The notes below the pieces were generated by a model that was not told the DNA's origin, ran no database searches, and saw only the letters and a list, made by a program, of their open reading frames with translations. A program made the position numbers and the translations under genes. From assembly GCF_025515305.1 (NCBI RefSeq), contig NZ_JAOPHT010000004.1, positions 62,001 to 126,000 on the forward strand: 64,000 bases of DNA, in the 5' to 3' direction. The DNA is from Roseicyclus sediminis. Its GTDB lineage: Bacteria > Pseudomonadota > Alphaproteobacteria > Rhodobacterales > Rhodobacteraceae. Every line of letters starts with the position of its first letter. The first letter of the stretch is position 1. This document shows, piece by piece, positions 53,613 through 62,395 of the stretch.

Positions 53613-55349
53613 ATGACGTTCGCGCGTCCCTTTCTGCTCGCTTGTCTTTCGGCCCTGCTCGTCTGGCTCCTTGCGCAGTCACTGGCACTCGGCGCGGCCC
53701 GGAACGCGCTGGACCAGACCCTGCTGCTGACCACCCGCGCGGTGGAGGCCGAAGTGGACCGCCTGCGCGCCTTGCCCGCCGTCGCGGCTGAAGACGCCCG
53801 CATCCGGGCCGCGCTTGCGGGCACCGGCCCCCTGCAGGATGCCAACATCTATCTCGAGACGGTCGCCGCCCATGCCGGGGCGGATGAACTGTTCCTGATC
53901 GATGCGCAGGGCGAGACCATCGCGGCGTCGAACTGGAACAGCCCGGGGAGTTTCGTGGGCGAGAACTACGCCTTTCGCCCGTATTTCCAGGATGCGCTCG
54001 CCACGGGTCGCGGCCAGTTCTATGCCATCGGCGTGACCACGGGCGTGCCGGGCTATTTCCTGTCGGTCCGTGTCGCGGTCGGGGACACGCTCGGCGTCAT
54101 GGTGGTCAAGCTGGACCTGCGCCCGCTGCAAGATACATGGCGCGCCGCCGAGGCGGATGTCGCGCTGGCCGACGAGCATGGGGTCGTGTTCCTTTCCGCG
54201 CGTCCCGACTGGCAGTATCGCCCGCTCTTGGAGCTTTCGCCGGAAACGCTGGATCACCTGGCGGCCACCCGCGCCTACGAGGGCGTCGGCCTCGGCCGGA
54301 CCGCGCCGCTTCTGTCAGGGCTGCCCAGCGGGGTCGACGCGGCGGGCGCCGGCTGGATCGCGCGGCTGGGCCCGGTGCCGGCAACCGGCGGGCAGGTCAT
54401 CGCCGTCCGCCCGACGCGCGGCTTGCAGCTGATGGCGCTGGGATGGGCGGTGCTCGCGGCGCTGACCACGCTTGCCATTGCCGCCGCCGCCAAGACATTT
54501 GAGCAGCGCCGCCAGATCGTCGCCCTGCGCCTGTCCCAGTCCGAAAAGCTCGAAGCCATGGTCATCGCCCGAACCGCCGACCTCGCGCGCGAGGTCGAGG
54601 CCCGCGCTCAGGCCGAGGCCGATCTGCGCGCCACGCAGGAAGCCCTGATCCACACCGAGAAGATGGCCGCCATGGGCCGCATGTCCGCCGCCATCGTCCA
54701 CGAGATCAGCCAGCCGCTCGCCGCGATGGAGGCGACGTTGTCGGCGGCGGAACTGGGGATGCAGCCCGGCGATACCGGCACAGCCGGCCGGATCGGCAAG
54801 GCCCGTGACATGATCCGGCGGATGCAGCGGACGACCAGGCACCTGAAGAGCTTTGCGCGGAAGGAAGCGGTCGAACTGACCCTGATCGACCTGCGCGCAT
54901 CCCTGCAGTCGGCGCTCGAGCTCGTTTTGCCCCGCGCGAAGGTGGTCGGCGTGACACCGTCTCTCGACATGCCCGGGACCGCGGTACAGGTCATGGCCGG
55001 CGCGGTGCGGATCGAACAGGTGGTCGCCAACCTCCTGCTGAACGCTCTCGATGCGGTCGAGGGGGTTCCGGATGCCCGGGTCGGTGTGACGCTGACGGTC
55101 GTCGACGGAGAGGCTCGTATCGACGTGCACGACAACGGGGCCGGTATCGCGGAAGGCGATCTGCCGCGCGTGACCGAGCCGTTCTTCTCCACCAAGCTGA
55201 CCGGCGAGGGCCTTGGCCTCGGCCTTGCCATCTGCAAGGCGATCCTTGCCGATTTCCGCGGAAGGCTCGATATCCGGTCGGAGGCAGGGCAGGGCACCCA
55301 TGTGACCGTGACCCTGCCGCTGGCAGAGACGGAGGATCGGGCACGATGA
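53613..55349 (+). CDS. dctB: DctB-like sensor histidine kinase
   Basis: 578 residues from ATG 53613 behind a GGGGGAGG. Two membrane helices (about 5-25 and 270-290) enclose a periplasmic double-Cache-type sensor of about 240 residues. Then a coiled coil (about 300-350), the HisKA site IVHEISQPLAAMEATLS and the ATPase domain with DNGAGI and GEGLGLGLAICKAI. Such kinases sense the organic acid taken up by the adjacent transporter. Coupled to the response regulator by ATGA. Confidence 0.9.
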   Translation: MTFARPFLLACLSALLVWLLAQSLALGAARNALDQTLLLTTRAVEAEVDRLRALPAVAAEDARIRAALAGTGPLQDANIYLETVAAHAGADELFLIDAQGETIAASNWNSPGSFVGENYAFRPYFQDALATGRGQFYAIGVTTGVPGYFLSVRVAVGDTLGVMVVKLDLRPLQDTWRAAEADVALADEHGVVFLSARPDWQYRPLLELSPETLDHLAATRAYEGVGLGRTAPLLSGLPSGVDAAGAGWIARLGPVPATGGQVIAVRPTRGLQLMALGWAVLAALTTLAIAAAAKTFEQRRQIVALRLSQSEKLEAMVIARTADLAREVEARAQAEADLRATQEALIHTEKMAAMGRMSAAIVHEISQPLAAMEATLSAAELGMQPGDTGTAGRIGKARDMIRRMQRTTRHLKSFARKEAVELTLIDLRASLQSALELVLPRAKVVGVTPSLDMPGTAVQVMAGAVRIEQVVANLLLNALDAVEGVPDARVGVTLTVVDGEARIDVHDNGAGIAEGDLPRVTEPFFSTKLTGEGLGLGLAICKAILADFRGRLDIRSEAGQGTHVTVTLPLAETEDRAR

Positions 55350-56671
55350 CCGCCCGCATTCACATCGTGGACGACGACGCGGATCACCTGTCGGCATTGT
55401 GCGACCTGGTGGAGACCGCGGGCTATGACGCCCGCGCCTTCAGCTCGGCCGCTGACCTGCTGGCCGCCCTTCCGGACCGGCCCGACATGGTGATCAGCGA
55501 TCTGCGCATGCCGGACATGGATGGCTTCGGCCTGCTCGGCGCGCTCCGCGAGCGGACGATTTCGGTGCCCGTCGTATTGCTTACGGGCCATGGCGACGTC
55601 GCCCATGCGGTCGAGGCGATCCGGGCAGGGGCCGAGGATTTCCTGGAAAAACCCTACGAGTCCGGGCATCTGCTCTCGGTCATTCGGCGAACGCTGGACG
55701 CTCAGGCCGCCCGGAACGAGGTCGCGCGCCTGCAACAGGTTCTCGCCGAGCGGGACAAGGTCGGCATCCTTGGCAAATCGCGCGCCATGCGCGGTTTCCG
55801 CGACCGCATCGCCGCTTTGGCCTCCGTCGATCTCGACGTCGTCATCACCGGCGAGACCGGCACCGGCAAGGAACTGGCCGCGCGGGCGATCCATGCCGGC
55901 AGCGCCCGTGCAGATGGGCCCTTCGTCGCGCTCAATTGCGCGGCTCTGCCCGAGGCGATGGCCGAGACCATCCTGTTCGGTCACGCGGCGGGCGTCTTCG
56001 CCCATGACGCGGAGGGGCGCGCGGGCAAGCTCGAAGCCGCCGATGGTGGCACGCTGATGCTGGACGAGGTCGAGACGATGCCCGCCTCCATCCAGCCAAA
56101 GCTCCTGCGCGTCCTGCAGGAACGCATGGTCGAGCGGATCGGGGAGACCACGCCCAGGCCGCTCGATATCCGTGTGATCGCGACCACCAAGACGCCGCTG
56201 CGACTGCTCGAAGGGTTCCGTGCGGACCTCTATTTCAGGTTGGCAGGGACCGACCTTGCCACGCCGACCCTGCGGGAGGCCGGTGAGGACATCCCGCTGA
56301 TCTTCGCGCATTACGCCCAGCTTGCCGCGCGCAGATACGGCCGCCCCGACCCCGAACTGCCCTGGTCGCTGCAGCAGAGGCTCAAACGCCTGGCCTGGCC
56401 CGGAAATGTCCGCGAACTTAAGGCCAGCGCGGAGGCCTACGCCCTCGGACTGTTCGAGATATCCGGCACCACGCCGGTGGCCGGCCCGGTGACGCTGGCC
56501 GATCGTGTCGCCGAATTCGAGGCGCGCGAGATCGCGGCGGTGCTGGATGCCCATTCAGGAAACACCCTGCGCGCCGCCGAAACGCTGGGGATCCCGCGCC
56601 GCACGCTCAACGACAAGATGCGCCGCTACGGCCTGTCCTCGGATCCGGGGGCAAGGTGGGACCGGACCTGA
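55346..56671 (+). CDS. dctD: DctD-like AAA+ response regulator lacking GAFTGA
   Basis: 441 residues: receiver (1-120, phospho-acceptor Asp52 in VISDLRMPDMDG, Lys102 in EKPYE), AAA+ domain (140-370; Walker A GETGTGKE at 169-176, Walker B LMLDEVE) and a Fis-type HTH at 395-435. The GAFTGA loop that touches sigma-54 should follow FGHEA; here residues 216-221 read GVFAHD (bases 55991-56008). The loop length is kept. It therefore probably cannot activate sigma-54 polymerase in the usual way, and may work with another sigma factor or by DNA binding alone. Confidence 0.92.
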   Translation: MTARIHIVDDDADHLSALCDLVETAGYDARAFSSAADLLAALPDRPDMVISDLRMPDMDGFGLLGALRERTISVPVVLLTGHGDVAHAVEAIRAGAEDFLEKPYESGHLLSVIRRTLDAQAARNEVARLQQVLAERDKVGILGKSRAMRGFRDRIAALASVDLDVVITGETGTGKELAARAIHAGSARADGPFVALNCAALPEAMAETILFGHAAGVFAHDAEGRAGKLEAADGGTLMLDEVETMPASIQPKLLRVLQERMVERIGETTPRPLDIRVIATTKTPLRLLEGFRADLYFRLAGTDLATPTLREAGEDIPLIFAHYAQLAARRYGRPDPELPWSLQQRLKRLAWPGNVRELKASAEAYALGLFEISGTTPVAGPVTLADRVAEFEAREIAAVLDAHSGNTLRAAETLGIPRRTLNDKMRRYGLSSDPGARWDRT

Positions 56672-56774
56672 ACCCCGGTGAACGCCCGTTGCCGTGAGTT
56701 GGCAGATCCCTGGGGGCGCGCGCGCCGCGCGGCATTTGTGGCGATGTCCCGGCCCGGGACGGGACTGCGTCGGA

Positions 56775-57107
56775 TTAGTCCGCCGGCACCTCGGGCGGTG
56801 CTTCGCCAAGGCTCGCGTTGCATTCCGTCTCTGGGCCGAGGTAGCTCGATTCCAGCGCGCCACCGATCATCTCGAGCCGCCCCGGTTCCAGGGGACGCAA
56901 CAGGACGTGGCTGCCCTCCATCCGCGCAAAGGGCACCGACCAATGGATCGTCGTGCCCTCAGCCAGCGGCACTTCACCGAGGTTAATCAGCGCGACGTCA
57001 TATCCCTCCACCCTGCAGATCACGCCGGGCGCCGTGTCGTCGGCAAGAACCGCCGACGACAGGATCAGGGCGAGGGCTCCGACGGATGGTGGCCGCGCCC
57101 CCCTCAT
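56775..57107 (-). CDS. Small exported protein of flavoprotein/cytochrome cluster
   Basis: 110 residues with a signal peptide (cut near VLADD, residue 22). Two cysteines in the mature part could form a disulphide. ATG 57107 overlaps the cytochrome stop (ATGA). No family recognised. The sequence VICRVEGYDVALINLGEVPLAEGT suggests a small beta-sandwich. Last gene of the four-gene redox operon. Confidence 0.65.
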   Translation of the reverse strand: MRGARPPSVGALALILSSAVLADDTAPGVICRVEGYDVALINLGEVPLAEGTTIHWSVPFARMEGSHVLLRPLEPGRLEMIGGALESSYLGPETECNASLGEAPPEVPAD

Positions 57108-57862
57108 GGCTCGGGCGAGATCACGATATGCCCAAGTTCCCAGGCATCCGCCGACAACTCCTCCTCCCCCGGCGGAGCGCCCGTGACCGACAGCATATGC
57201 GCGATGATCGCCGCGTAGTCTTCGGGCGGCATGAAGCCCGGATTGGACTGGGGCATGGTGGACATCGTGTAGGTGAACAGCATCCCCAGCGACCGTCCGT
57301 CCCAGTTGCGCAGGAAGTTCTGCCGCGCCAGCACCGGGGCGGGCACCATGTCGCTGTCGTCCGGCGCCCCGTTCAGCCTTCTGCCATGGCACAAGCCACA
57401 GGGCGCCCTGTAGACGTCCTGGCCATGCTGGGCCTGCTCCTGCGTGTAGACACCGTCCCAGATCGTGCGCACGTCCATCGGGGGATCGAACTCGGCGAGG
57501 ATTTCCTCGACCTCACCCTGGCCGGGTCCGCCAAAGCTGTTGCCCCAGGCGGTGCCGATATAGTTCGTGATCGCGGTGATCTCTTCCGCCGACAGGGTTG
57601 GAAAGGGCGGCATGTTTCCCAACCCCTGGGATATCTTGGAGACCACCAGGTACGGATCGGCCAGCAGGTCGTTGCCGCGCAGGTCCGGGAAGGTCGGCGG
57701 CCGTCCGGCACCGCTCGCCTGATGGCACATCGCGCAATTGGCTTCGTAGAGGACCTGGCCCGCTTCAAGGATCGCGGACGCATTTTCAGTGCTCTGGGCG
57801 TGGGCAGCCCCGCTGCCCAACAGGGCCGCCGTGGCTGCAAGCCGCATCAATTTCAGGCCCAT
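57104..57862 (-). CDS. Diheme cytochrome c
   Basis: 252 residues. Signal peptide to about residue 23 (GAAHAQ). Two heme c sites: CAMCH (43-47) and CGLCH (155-159), each followed by a Met-containing stretch that could give the sixth ligand (NMPPFP; TMPQSNPG). The layout resembles the diheme electron-acceptor cytochromes of periplasmic dehydrogenases. Its start overlaps the upstream beta-sandwich gene by ten bases. Likely electron acceptor for the flavoprotein of the same operon. Confidence 0.88.
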   Translation of the reverse strand: MGLKLMRLAATAALLGSGAAHAQSTENASAILEAGQVLYEANCAMCHQASGAGRPPTFPDLRGNDLLADPYLVVSKISQGLGNMPPFPTLSAEEITAITNYIGTAWGNSFGGPGQGEVEEILAEFDPPMDVRTIWDGVYTQEQAQHGQDVYRAPCGLCHGRRLNGAPDDSDMVPAPVLARQNFLRNWDGRSLGMLFTYTMSTMPQSNPGFMPPEDYAAIIAHMLSVTGAPPGEEELSADAWELGHIVISPEP

Positions 57863-58785
57863 TCGTCTACCTCGTCATAAGCGCGGTCCACATGCATCTC
57901 GGCGACGATCTCGACATCGCCCTGCTGCGCCAGGTCTGCGGTTTGCCGGAACGCGAAGTATTGATGGCCCGATACGAAGACGGTGTATGCGCCCGCCGGA
58001 ACGGCGATCTCGGCGCGGCCCTCGGCATCGGTCATCGTCCGAAACGGATGCGCGACGACCTTGGCGCGTGCCACGGGTTCACGGCTGAGCGCGTCGAGCG
58101 CCAGCACGCGGATCACGTGATCGGGCTTGCGGACGACATTGAGGTGCAGATCCGCCGCGGCAGGCGCATGGGGCAGATCCAGTCCGGGATCGACCGGTCG
58201 GACGCGCCAGACGTATCTTCCGTCATGATCGGGCGCGCGAAGTTCGACCTCGGCAAAGTGCAGCGCATCGGTTCCGGGGGCTGGCGTGGACCCCATGACG
58301 CCGGAATGAAGCTCTTGTCCGTCCGCGTCTTCCACGACGAACCCCCAGTTCTCGGAAACGCAGGCCGATGAGCATCTGAGCCCGACGTGGAAGCGAAACA
58401 TCTCGCCTGCGGATATGGCCGAGGGCACGTTCCAGACGATCGGCGCGATCGCATGCGCACGGACTTCGAACGTCACGTCCGCCTGTGCCAGCGTCTCCTC
58501 GCCCGCGCGCAGGGCCAGGCTCCAGCGGCATTCCCCGACCGAGGCCGGCGCGGTCACGTTCAGCGACGCGCGGCCTGTTCCATCGGTTTCATCGATGTCG
58601 ACCGTGGCAGTGGCCAACGTCTGCATCCGTGCATCCAGCAATACGGCCTCCAGCCCCTCCGCGGGCAATGGCGTGCCGTCTTTCGTGCTCATCTTGATTG
58701 CGAGCGATGCGCCGGCATCCGGCGTTGGGGGATCGATGCCGATGTCCAGGCTCGTCGTCGGTTCCACCAGAAATTCTTCAGTCAT
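57853..58785 (-). CDS. Beta-sandwich protein of unknown function, no signal peptide
   Basis: 310 residues, apparently two or three Ig-like domains: 10-110 (with DGTGRASLNVTAPASVGECRW), 110-215 (FRFHVGLRCSSACVSENWGFVV) and a C-terminal carboxypeptidase-regulatory-like domain, 215-310, with VRVLALDALSREPVARAKVVAHP-type repeats and TDAEGRAEIAVPAGAYTVFVSG. A Cys pair CSSAC stands out. No signal peptide is seen although both neighbours are exported. It may travel folded with the Tat-exported flavoprotein, or act in the cytoplasm. No family recognised with confidence. Confidence 0.75.
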   Translation of the reverse strand: MTEEFLVEPTTSLDIGIDPPTPDAGASLAIKMSTKDGTPLPAEGLEAVLLDARMQTLATATVDIDETDGTGRASLNVTAPASVGECRWSLALRAGEETLAQADVTFEVRAHAIAPIVWNVPSAISAGEMFRFHVGLRCSSACVSENWGFVVEDADGQELHSGVMGSTPAPGTDALHFAEVELRAPDHDGRYVWRVRPVDPGLDLPHAPAAADLHLNVVRKPDHVIRVLALDALSREPVARAKVVAHPFRTMTDAEGRAEIAVPAGAYTVFVSGHQYFAFRQTADLAQQGDVEIVAEMHVDRAYDEVDEWA

Positions 58786-58855
58786 GTCAGGTCTTGCTCT
58801 CTTGCAGTTGCCTCATGCGGGCGGCTGGATCGCCGCCCGCACTCGCGTGATTGGC

Positions 58856-60937
58856 TCAGCCGAGCTCGGCTGCGGCGTGGGTTCCGGCGATGAAGCCGTG
58901 AACGTGGCCCTTGCCCAGACCGTGCTTGTTGAAGCCGCCGACAGCCTCGCCTCCGGCATAGAGGCCCGGGATCGGCTGACCCTTCATGTCGATCACCTGC
59001 TGGCGCCCGTTCACCCGCAACCCGCCATAGCTGTCGTGCCAGATGACCATGATCGACAGGGCATAGAACGGCGGGCGGGAGATGGCGTACATCGGCGCAT
59101 CGGCTTCCCGCTCGAAGTCCGGATCGGCCCCGTCGGCGACATAGCCGTTCCAGGTTGCGACCGTCTCCGGGAGGTAGGTGAGCGGAACCCGCTGGAACGG
59201 GTGGTCACGGTACATCTTGTGCGCCAGCTCTTCGAGCGTGTCCGCCTTGAAGTAGTAGCCGTTTTCCTCGTTCACGAAGGGGAAGCGCAATTCCCACCCG
59301 GTTCTCTGGATCGTCTCCTCATCGAAGATCGCCCAGATCGGCCCCGAGAAGTAATCGGGCGCCGCCGACCCCTCGTTCATCGCGAGCGCCGCGTCGACGC
59401 CGTGGTCGTAGCTGTACATCTCACGGACCCATTCATGCCGGCAATTCCGCCAATCGAGGGGCTTGTGATCCAGACCGCGGTTCGGTGCGCCACCATCGCC
59501 GGGATACCGGTTCGCGCCCGGACGCTTGGGCAGCCGCACTTCGTTGAAGAAGCGTTTGCCGACCTGGTTGACCGCGATGAACTCCTCGAACCCGGCATTG
59601 CCGACCGAGAGACCGGCCGAGCCCCGGAACGCGAAGGTCGGGTGACCCGGCATCATGTCGGTATAGGCGTCCCGCGTCCCGAGCCGGGACGAGATGTGGA
59701 AGGTCGTCGGGTAGGACAGGTTCTGCTGCATGCCCGCCAGGTTCGCCCCGACCCGTAGACCGGCGATCAGCGCGCTGGCATCCTGGCCGCCGGGACCCTG
59801 AAGCGCACTCCCCGAGGTCGGGAAGGCGGGTTCACGCATGGCGGGATAGAACATGCTGCGCACCTCCGGGTTGCCGGCATGGCCGCCGCTGGCGAGGATG
59901 ACCGCCTTGCGTGCCCGGATCGTGATGGTCTCCCGACGCTCGTCGATGTTACCGTTCTGCCAGAAGCTTTCGAGCCGCTGGCCGGACTCGGGGTGGATGC
60001 GGGGCGAATAGCTGGCCCGGATGCCCAGGATCCGTCCTTCGAAGGGTTCCTCGCGGATCAGGTCGTCGAAGCGGCGGTTCAGCATGAAGTGCACGCCCTT
60101 TTCACGGGCCGAGAACTCCAACGGGCGGGACAGCGCGACGCCGTTGCGCACCGCGCCGGGGCCGACGAAGGTGGTGGCGTCCTGCATCTGGACCGGCGCG
60201 AAGGCGCTGGTGCGTTCCGGATGCGCCACGCCGGCATCCTCCGGCGTGATGGTGCCGGCCCGGATGTCGGTCCTGTCGCCCAGCATCAGGAAGCAATAGG
60301 GCGCCCGCGCCCGGCTCAGACCGCCGCCGCCATGGGTGCCGTTGATCCGGGTGAAGCGCACGTAGTTCGCCATCAGGAATTCGCGGGTCGCGGGGCAATT
60401 CTCCGCCCAGGCCCGCATCAATTCGCGCTCGTTGTAGCGGTAGGGGCTCTGCGCCTTGGGATCGACGATCGACCAGTCGGTCACATCGGTGAACAGAAGG
60501 TCGATATTGTCATCCAGCTCTTCGGGGTCCTCCACCGGAGGAACGGTGATGAAGCCCTCTGCGTCGGCCTCTCCGGCCATGTCGCGTCGCTGGATTTCAT
60601 CGCCGCCGCCGAGCGACAGGAACGAGCCCGAGTGCAGCATGCGCCCGCCAAGGTCGAAGTTCTGGTCGACCACAAGGACCGAGACACCGGCATCGCGCGC
60701 CCGGATCGCCGCGGTGATGCCCGCGCAGCCGCCGCCCGCGATGACCACATCCGCCTCGTAGTCCCACTCTTGCGAGGCCGATGCCATCGGCATGGTTTGG
60801 GCGGAAGCGGCGCCCCCGCCGGCAAGTGCCGCCCCTACGCCGGCCGCACCGGCCGCGGTGAAGAAATCGCGGCGACTCAGGCCGCCCTCGTCTTCGTGGA
60901 CGCCGGTTTCGCCGGGTCTTTTGGTGTGCTTGGTCAT
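58856..60937 (-). CDS. Tat-exported FAD-dependent dehydrogenase (fumarate reductase / ketosteroid dehydrogenase superfamily)
   Basis: 693 residues from ATG 60937. GGGAGG lies six bases upstream of it and directly touches an earlier in-frame ATG (60943), so 60937 is preferred. Twin-arginine signal SRRDFF at 21-26, cut near ASAQT (about 47). FAD fold: IAGGGCAGITAAIRARDAG near 62, ILASGGHAGN, and C-terminal PIPGLYAGGEAVGGFNKHG. The usual NRLGGN-like ending of fumarate reductases reads KHGLGKGHVHG instead. Probably a periplasmic dehydrogenase passing electrons to the diheme cytochrome; substrate unknown. Confidence 0.85.
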   Translation of the reverse strand: MTKHTKRPGETGVHEDEGGLSRRDFFTAAGAAGVGAALAGGGAASAQTMPMASASQEWDYEADVVIAGGGCAGITAAIRARDAGVSVLVVDQNFDLGGRMLHSGSFLSLGGGDEIQRRDMAGEADAEGFITVPPVEDPEELDDNIDLLFTDVTDWSIVDPKAQSPYRYNERELMRAWAENCPATREFLMANYVRFTRINGTHGGGGLSRARAPYCFLMLGDRTDIRAGTITPEDAGVAHPERTSAFAPVQMQDATTFVGPGAVRNGVALSRPLEFSAREKGVHFMLNRRFDDLIREEPFEGRILGIRASYSPRIHPESGQRLESFWQNGNIDERRETITIRARKAVILASGGHAGNPEVRSMFYPAMREPAFPTSGSALQGPGGQDASALIAGLRVGANLAGMQQNLSYPTTFHISSRLGTRDAYTDMMPGHPTFAFRGSAGLSVGNAGFEEFIAVNQVGKRFFNEVRLPKRPGANRYPGDGGAPNRGLDHKPLDWRNCRHEWVREMYSYDHGVDAALAMNEGSAAPDYFSGPIWAIFDEETIQRTGWELRFPFVNEENGYYFKADTLEELAHKMYRDHPFQRVPLTYLPETVATWNGYVADGADPDFEREADAPMYAISRPPFYALSIMVIWHDSYGGLRVNGRQQVIDMKGQPIPGLYAGGEAVGGFNKHGLGKGHVHGFIAGTHAAAELG

Positions 60938-61325
60938 GTTCATCCTCCCAAAAAATGGCATTGGCGCTGTCGCCTCGGCCGTCTCCTTCCGTCGCGCGGT
61001 TCCCGGAACAGGCACTGACCCGCCAACCGCGATCGCCCCGCATTGATGCGTGGCGCAAGCCGCGGGCCTGCGCCGCGAAGCCTGCGCTTCGCGTCGGTGG
61101 GGCGGTCTTGCGAACGCAAGGATCGGAGCCTGCAAACGCGATACGGTGGTCCTCCGCACCATGCGTATCGGCGTGATTGCTCCCGGGCTTCGATGTGGGG
61201 CGGCATTTCTGCCGACTCTCAGGCTATTGGCCTGCCGAGTTTCTTGTCCATTGCGATGATCCAATGTCTCCTTTAGGAAAAACCAAAGGACAGGTGCATC
61301 TGAAGCTGCCAAGGGAGGTTGGTAG
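60938..61325. other. Divergent promoter region between flavoprotein and LysR genes
   Basis: About 390 bases with no convincing gene. Two small perfect dyads stand out: CGCGAAG-N6-CTTCGCG at 61074-61093 and CTTGCG-AA-CGCAAG at 61107-61120, plus the candidate LysR site at 61269-61290. The first two lie in the probable leader of the flavoprotein message. Confidence 0.5.
61269..61290. promoter_or_regulatory. Candidate LysR binding dyad
   Basis: TCCTTT-N10-AAAGGA lies about 35-50 bases upstream of the LysR gene in the shared divergent region. The spacing is one short of the canonical T-N11-A. It could serve autoregulation and control of the flavoprotein operon. Confidence 0.4.
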
Positions 61326-61337
61326 ATTCGTATTTCA

Positions 61338-62255
61338 TTGCGCCAGCTGCAGTACCTTGTTGCCATCGTGGACGCTGGCAGCATGACCCGTGCGGCCGAA
61401 TGCCTGAACATCACGCCCGCCTCGCTGAGCCTGCAGATGAAGCAGCTCGAGGACAGCGTCGGCGCGCGACTTTTCCTGCGGCATTCGCGCGGCGTGACGG
61501 CGACGGACAAGGGCGCGGTCTTTTTCGAACACGCGCAAGACATCCTTCAGCGGGTTGCCGATCTCGAACGCATGATCGTCGATGGCGGACTGGCGGCACC
61601 GAAGACGTTGCGGGTTGGCGCGGTTCCAGCGGTAACCAGAATGCTGGGGATCGAAGCGATTTCCGCCGCGGCCCAGACCCTCAAGGGCACCACCTTGCTG
61701 CTTTCGGAGGGATGGAGCTTCGAATTGCTGGAGCAACTGGCCGCGCGCACCCTCGATTTCGTGATCGCCTACGATCTGAAGCCCGACAACGACATTGATG
61801 TGGTGACCTTCTTCGATGACGAGTTCATGTTCATCTGTCATCCCGCCCGATATCCTGCCGGCCAGCCCCTGAAGCTGTCGGAAGCCATGGCGTCGGATCT
61901 GGTCTTCTACGGCAGGAACAGCGTGAGCTGGCGGGCGGTTCAAGACACGACGACCGCCCAGGCAATACCACTTCCCGGATACATGGAGGTGCAGTCGATC
62001 GCGGTCTGGCGCGGCCTGCTGTGCCGGGGCCTCGGGACGACGATTGCGCCCTTCGCTTCGGTGCGCAACGAGGTCCTTCGCGGCGAACTGGCCGCGCATC
62101 GACTGGTCGATGCCCCGATTTGCCGGAGCATCTGCATGGCGGCACACCACGAGACGCTCGCCCTTGGCCGCGAGATCGGCTTCGTCGACCTGATTTCGGA
62201 CCTGATGGAAAAGATCAAACCGGCCTTCAGCATCGCGGAAGGCTTGGCGGACTAG
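61338..62255 (+). CDS. LysR-family transcriptional regulator
   Basis: 305 residues from TTG 61338; HTH in MTRAAECLNITPASLSLQMKQLE and a substrate-binding-like effector domain. The start is uncertain: the best ribosome site, GGGAGG at 61313-61318, is seven bases from an ATT at 61326, which would give the N-terminus xRISLRQLQYLVA typical of the family, whereas TTG lies 19 bases from it. A stop at 61323 prevents any longer frame. Divergent from the flavoprotein operon, which it probably controls. Confidence 0.88.
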   Translation: MRQLQYLVAIVDAGSMTRAAECLNITPASLSLQMKQLEDSVGARLFLRHSRGVTATDKGAVFFEHAQDILQRVADLERMIVDGGLAAPKTLRVGAVPAVTRMLGIEAISAAAQTLKGTTLLLSEGWSFELLEQLAARTLDFVIAYDLKPDNDIDVVTFFDDEFMFICHPARYPAGQPLKLSEAMASDLVFYGRNSVSWRAVQDTTTAQAIPLPGYMEVQSIAVWRGLLCRGLGTTIAPFASVRNEVLRGELAAHRLVDAPICRSICMAAHHETLALGREIGFVDLISDLMEKIKPAFSIAEGLAD

Positions 62256-62395
62256 GTCCAAGGGTCCTGCCCGGGAATACACGGCTATGGCCGGGCCGTG
62301 GCCAGAGGAGCGTTCGCCCCTTGCCGACGCCAACCCTTGCAGGGGGGCGCTGAACGGCCCGACACGATGCGCCGCCTGTCTTTCACCGGGCATCC

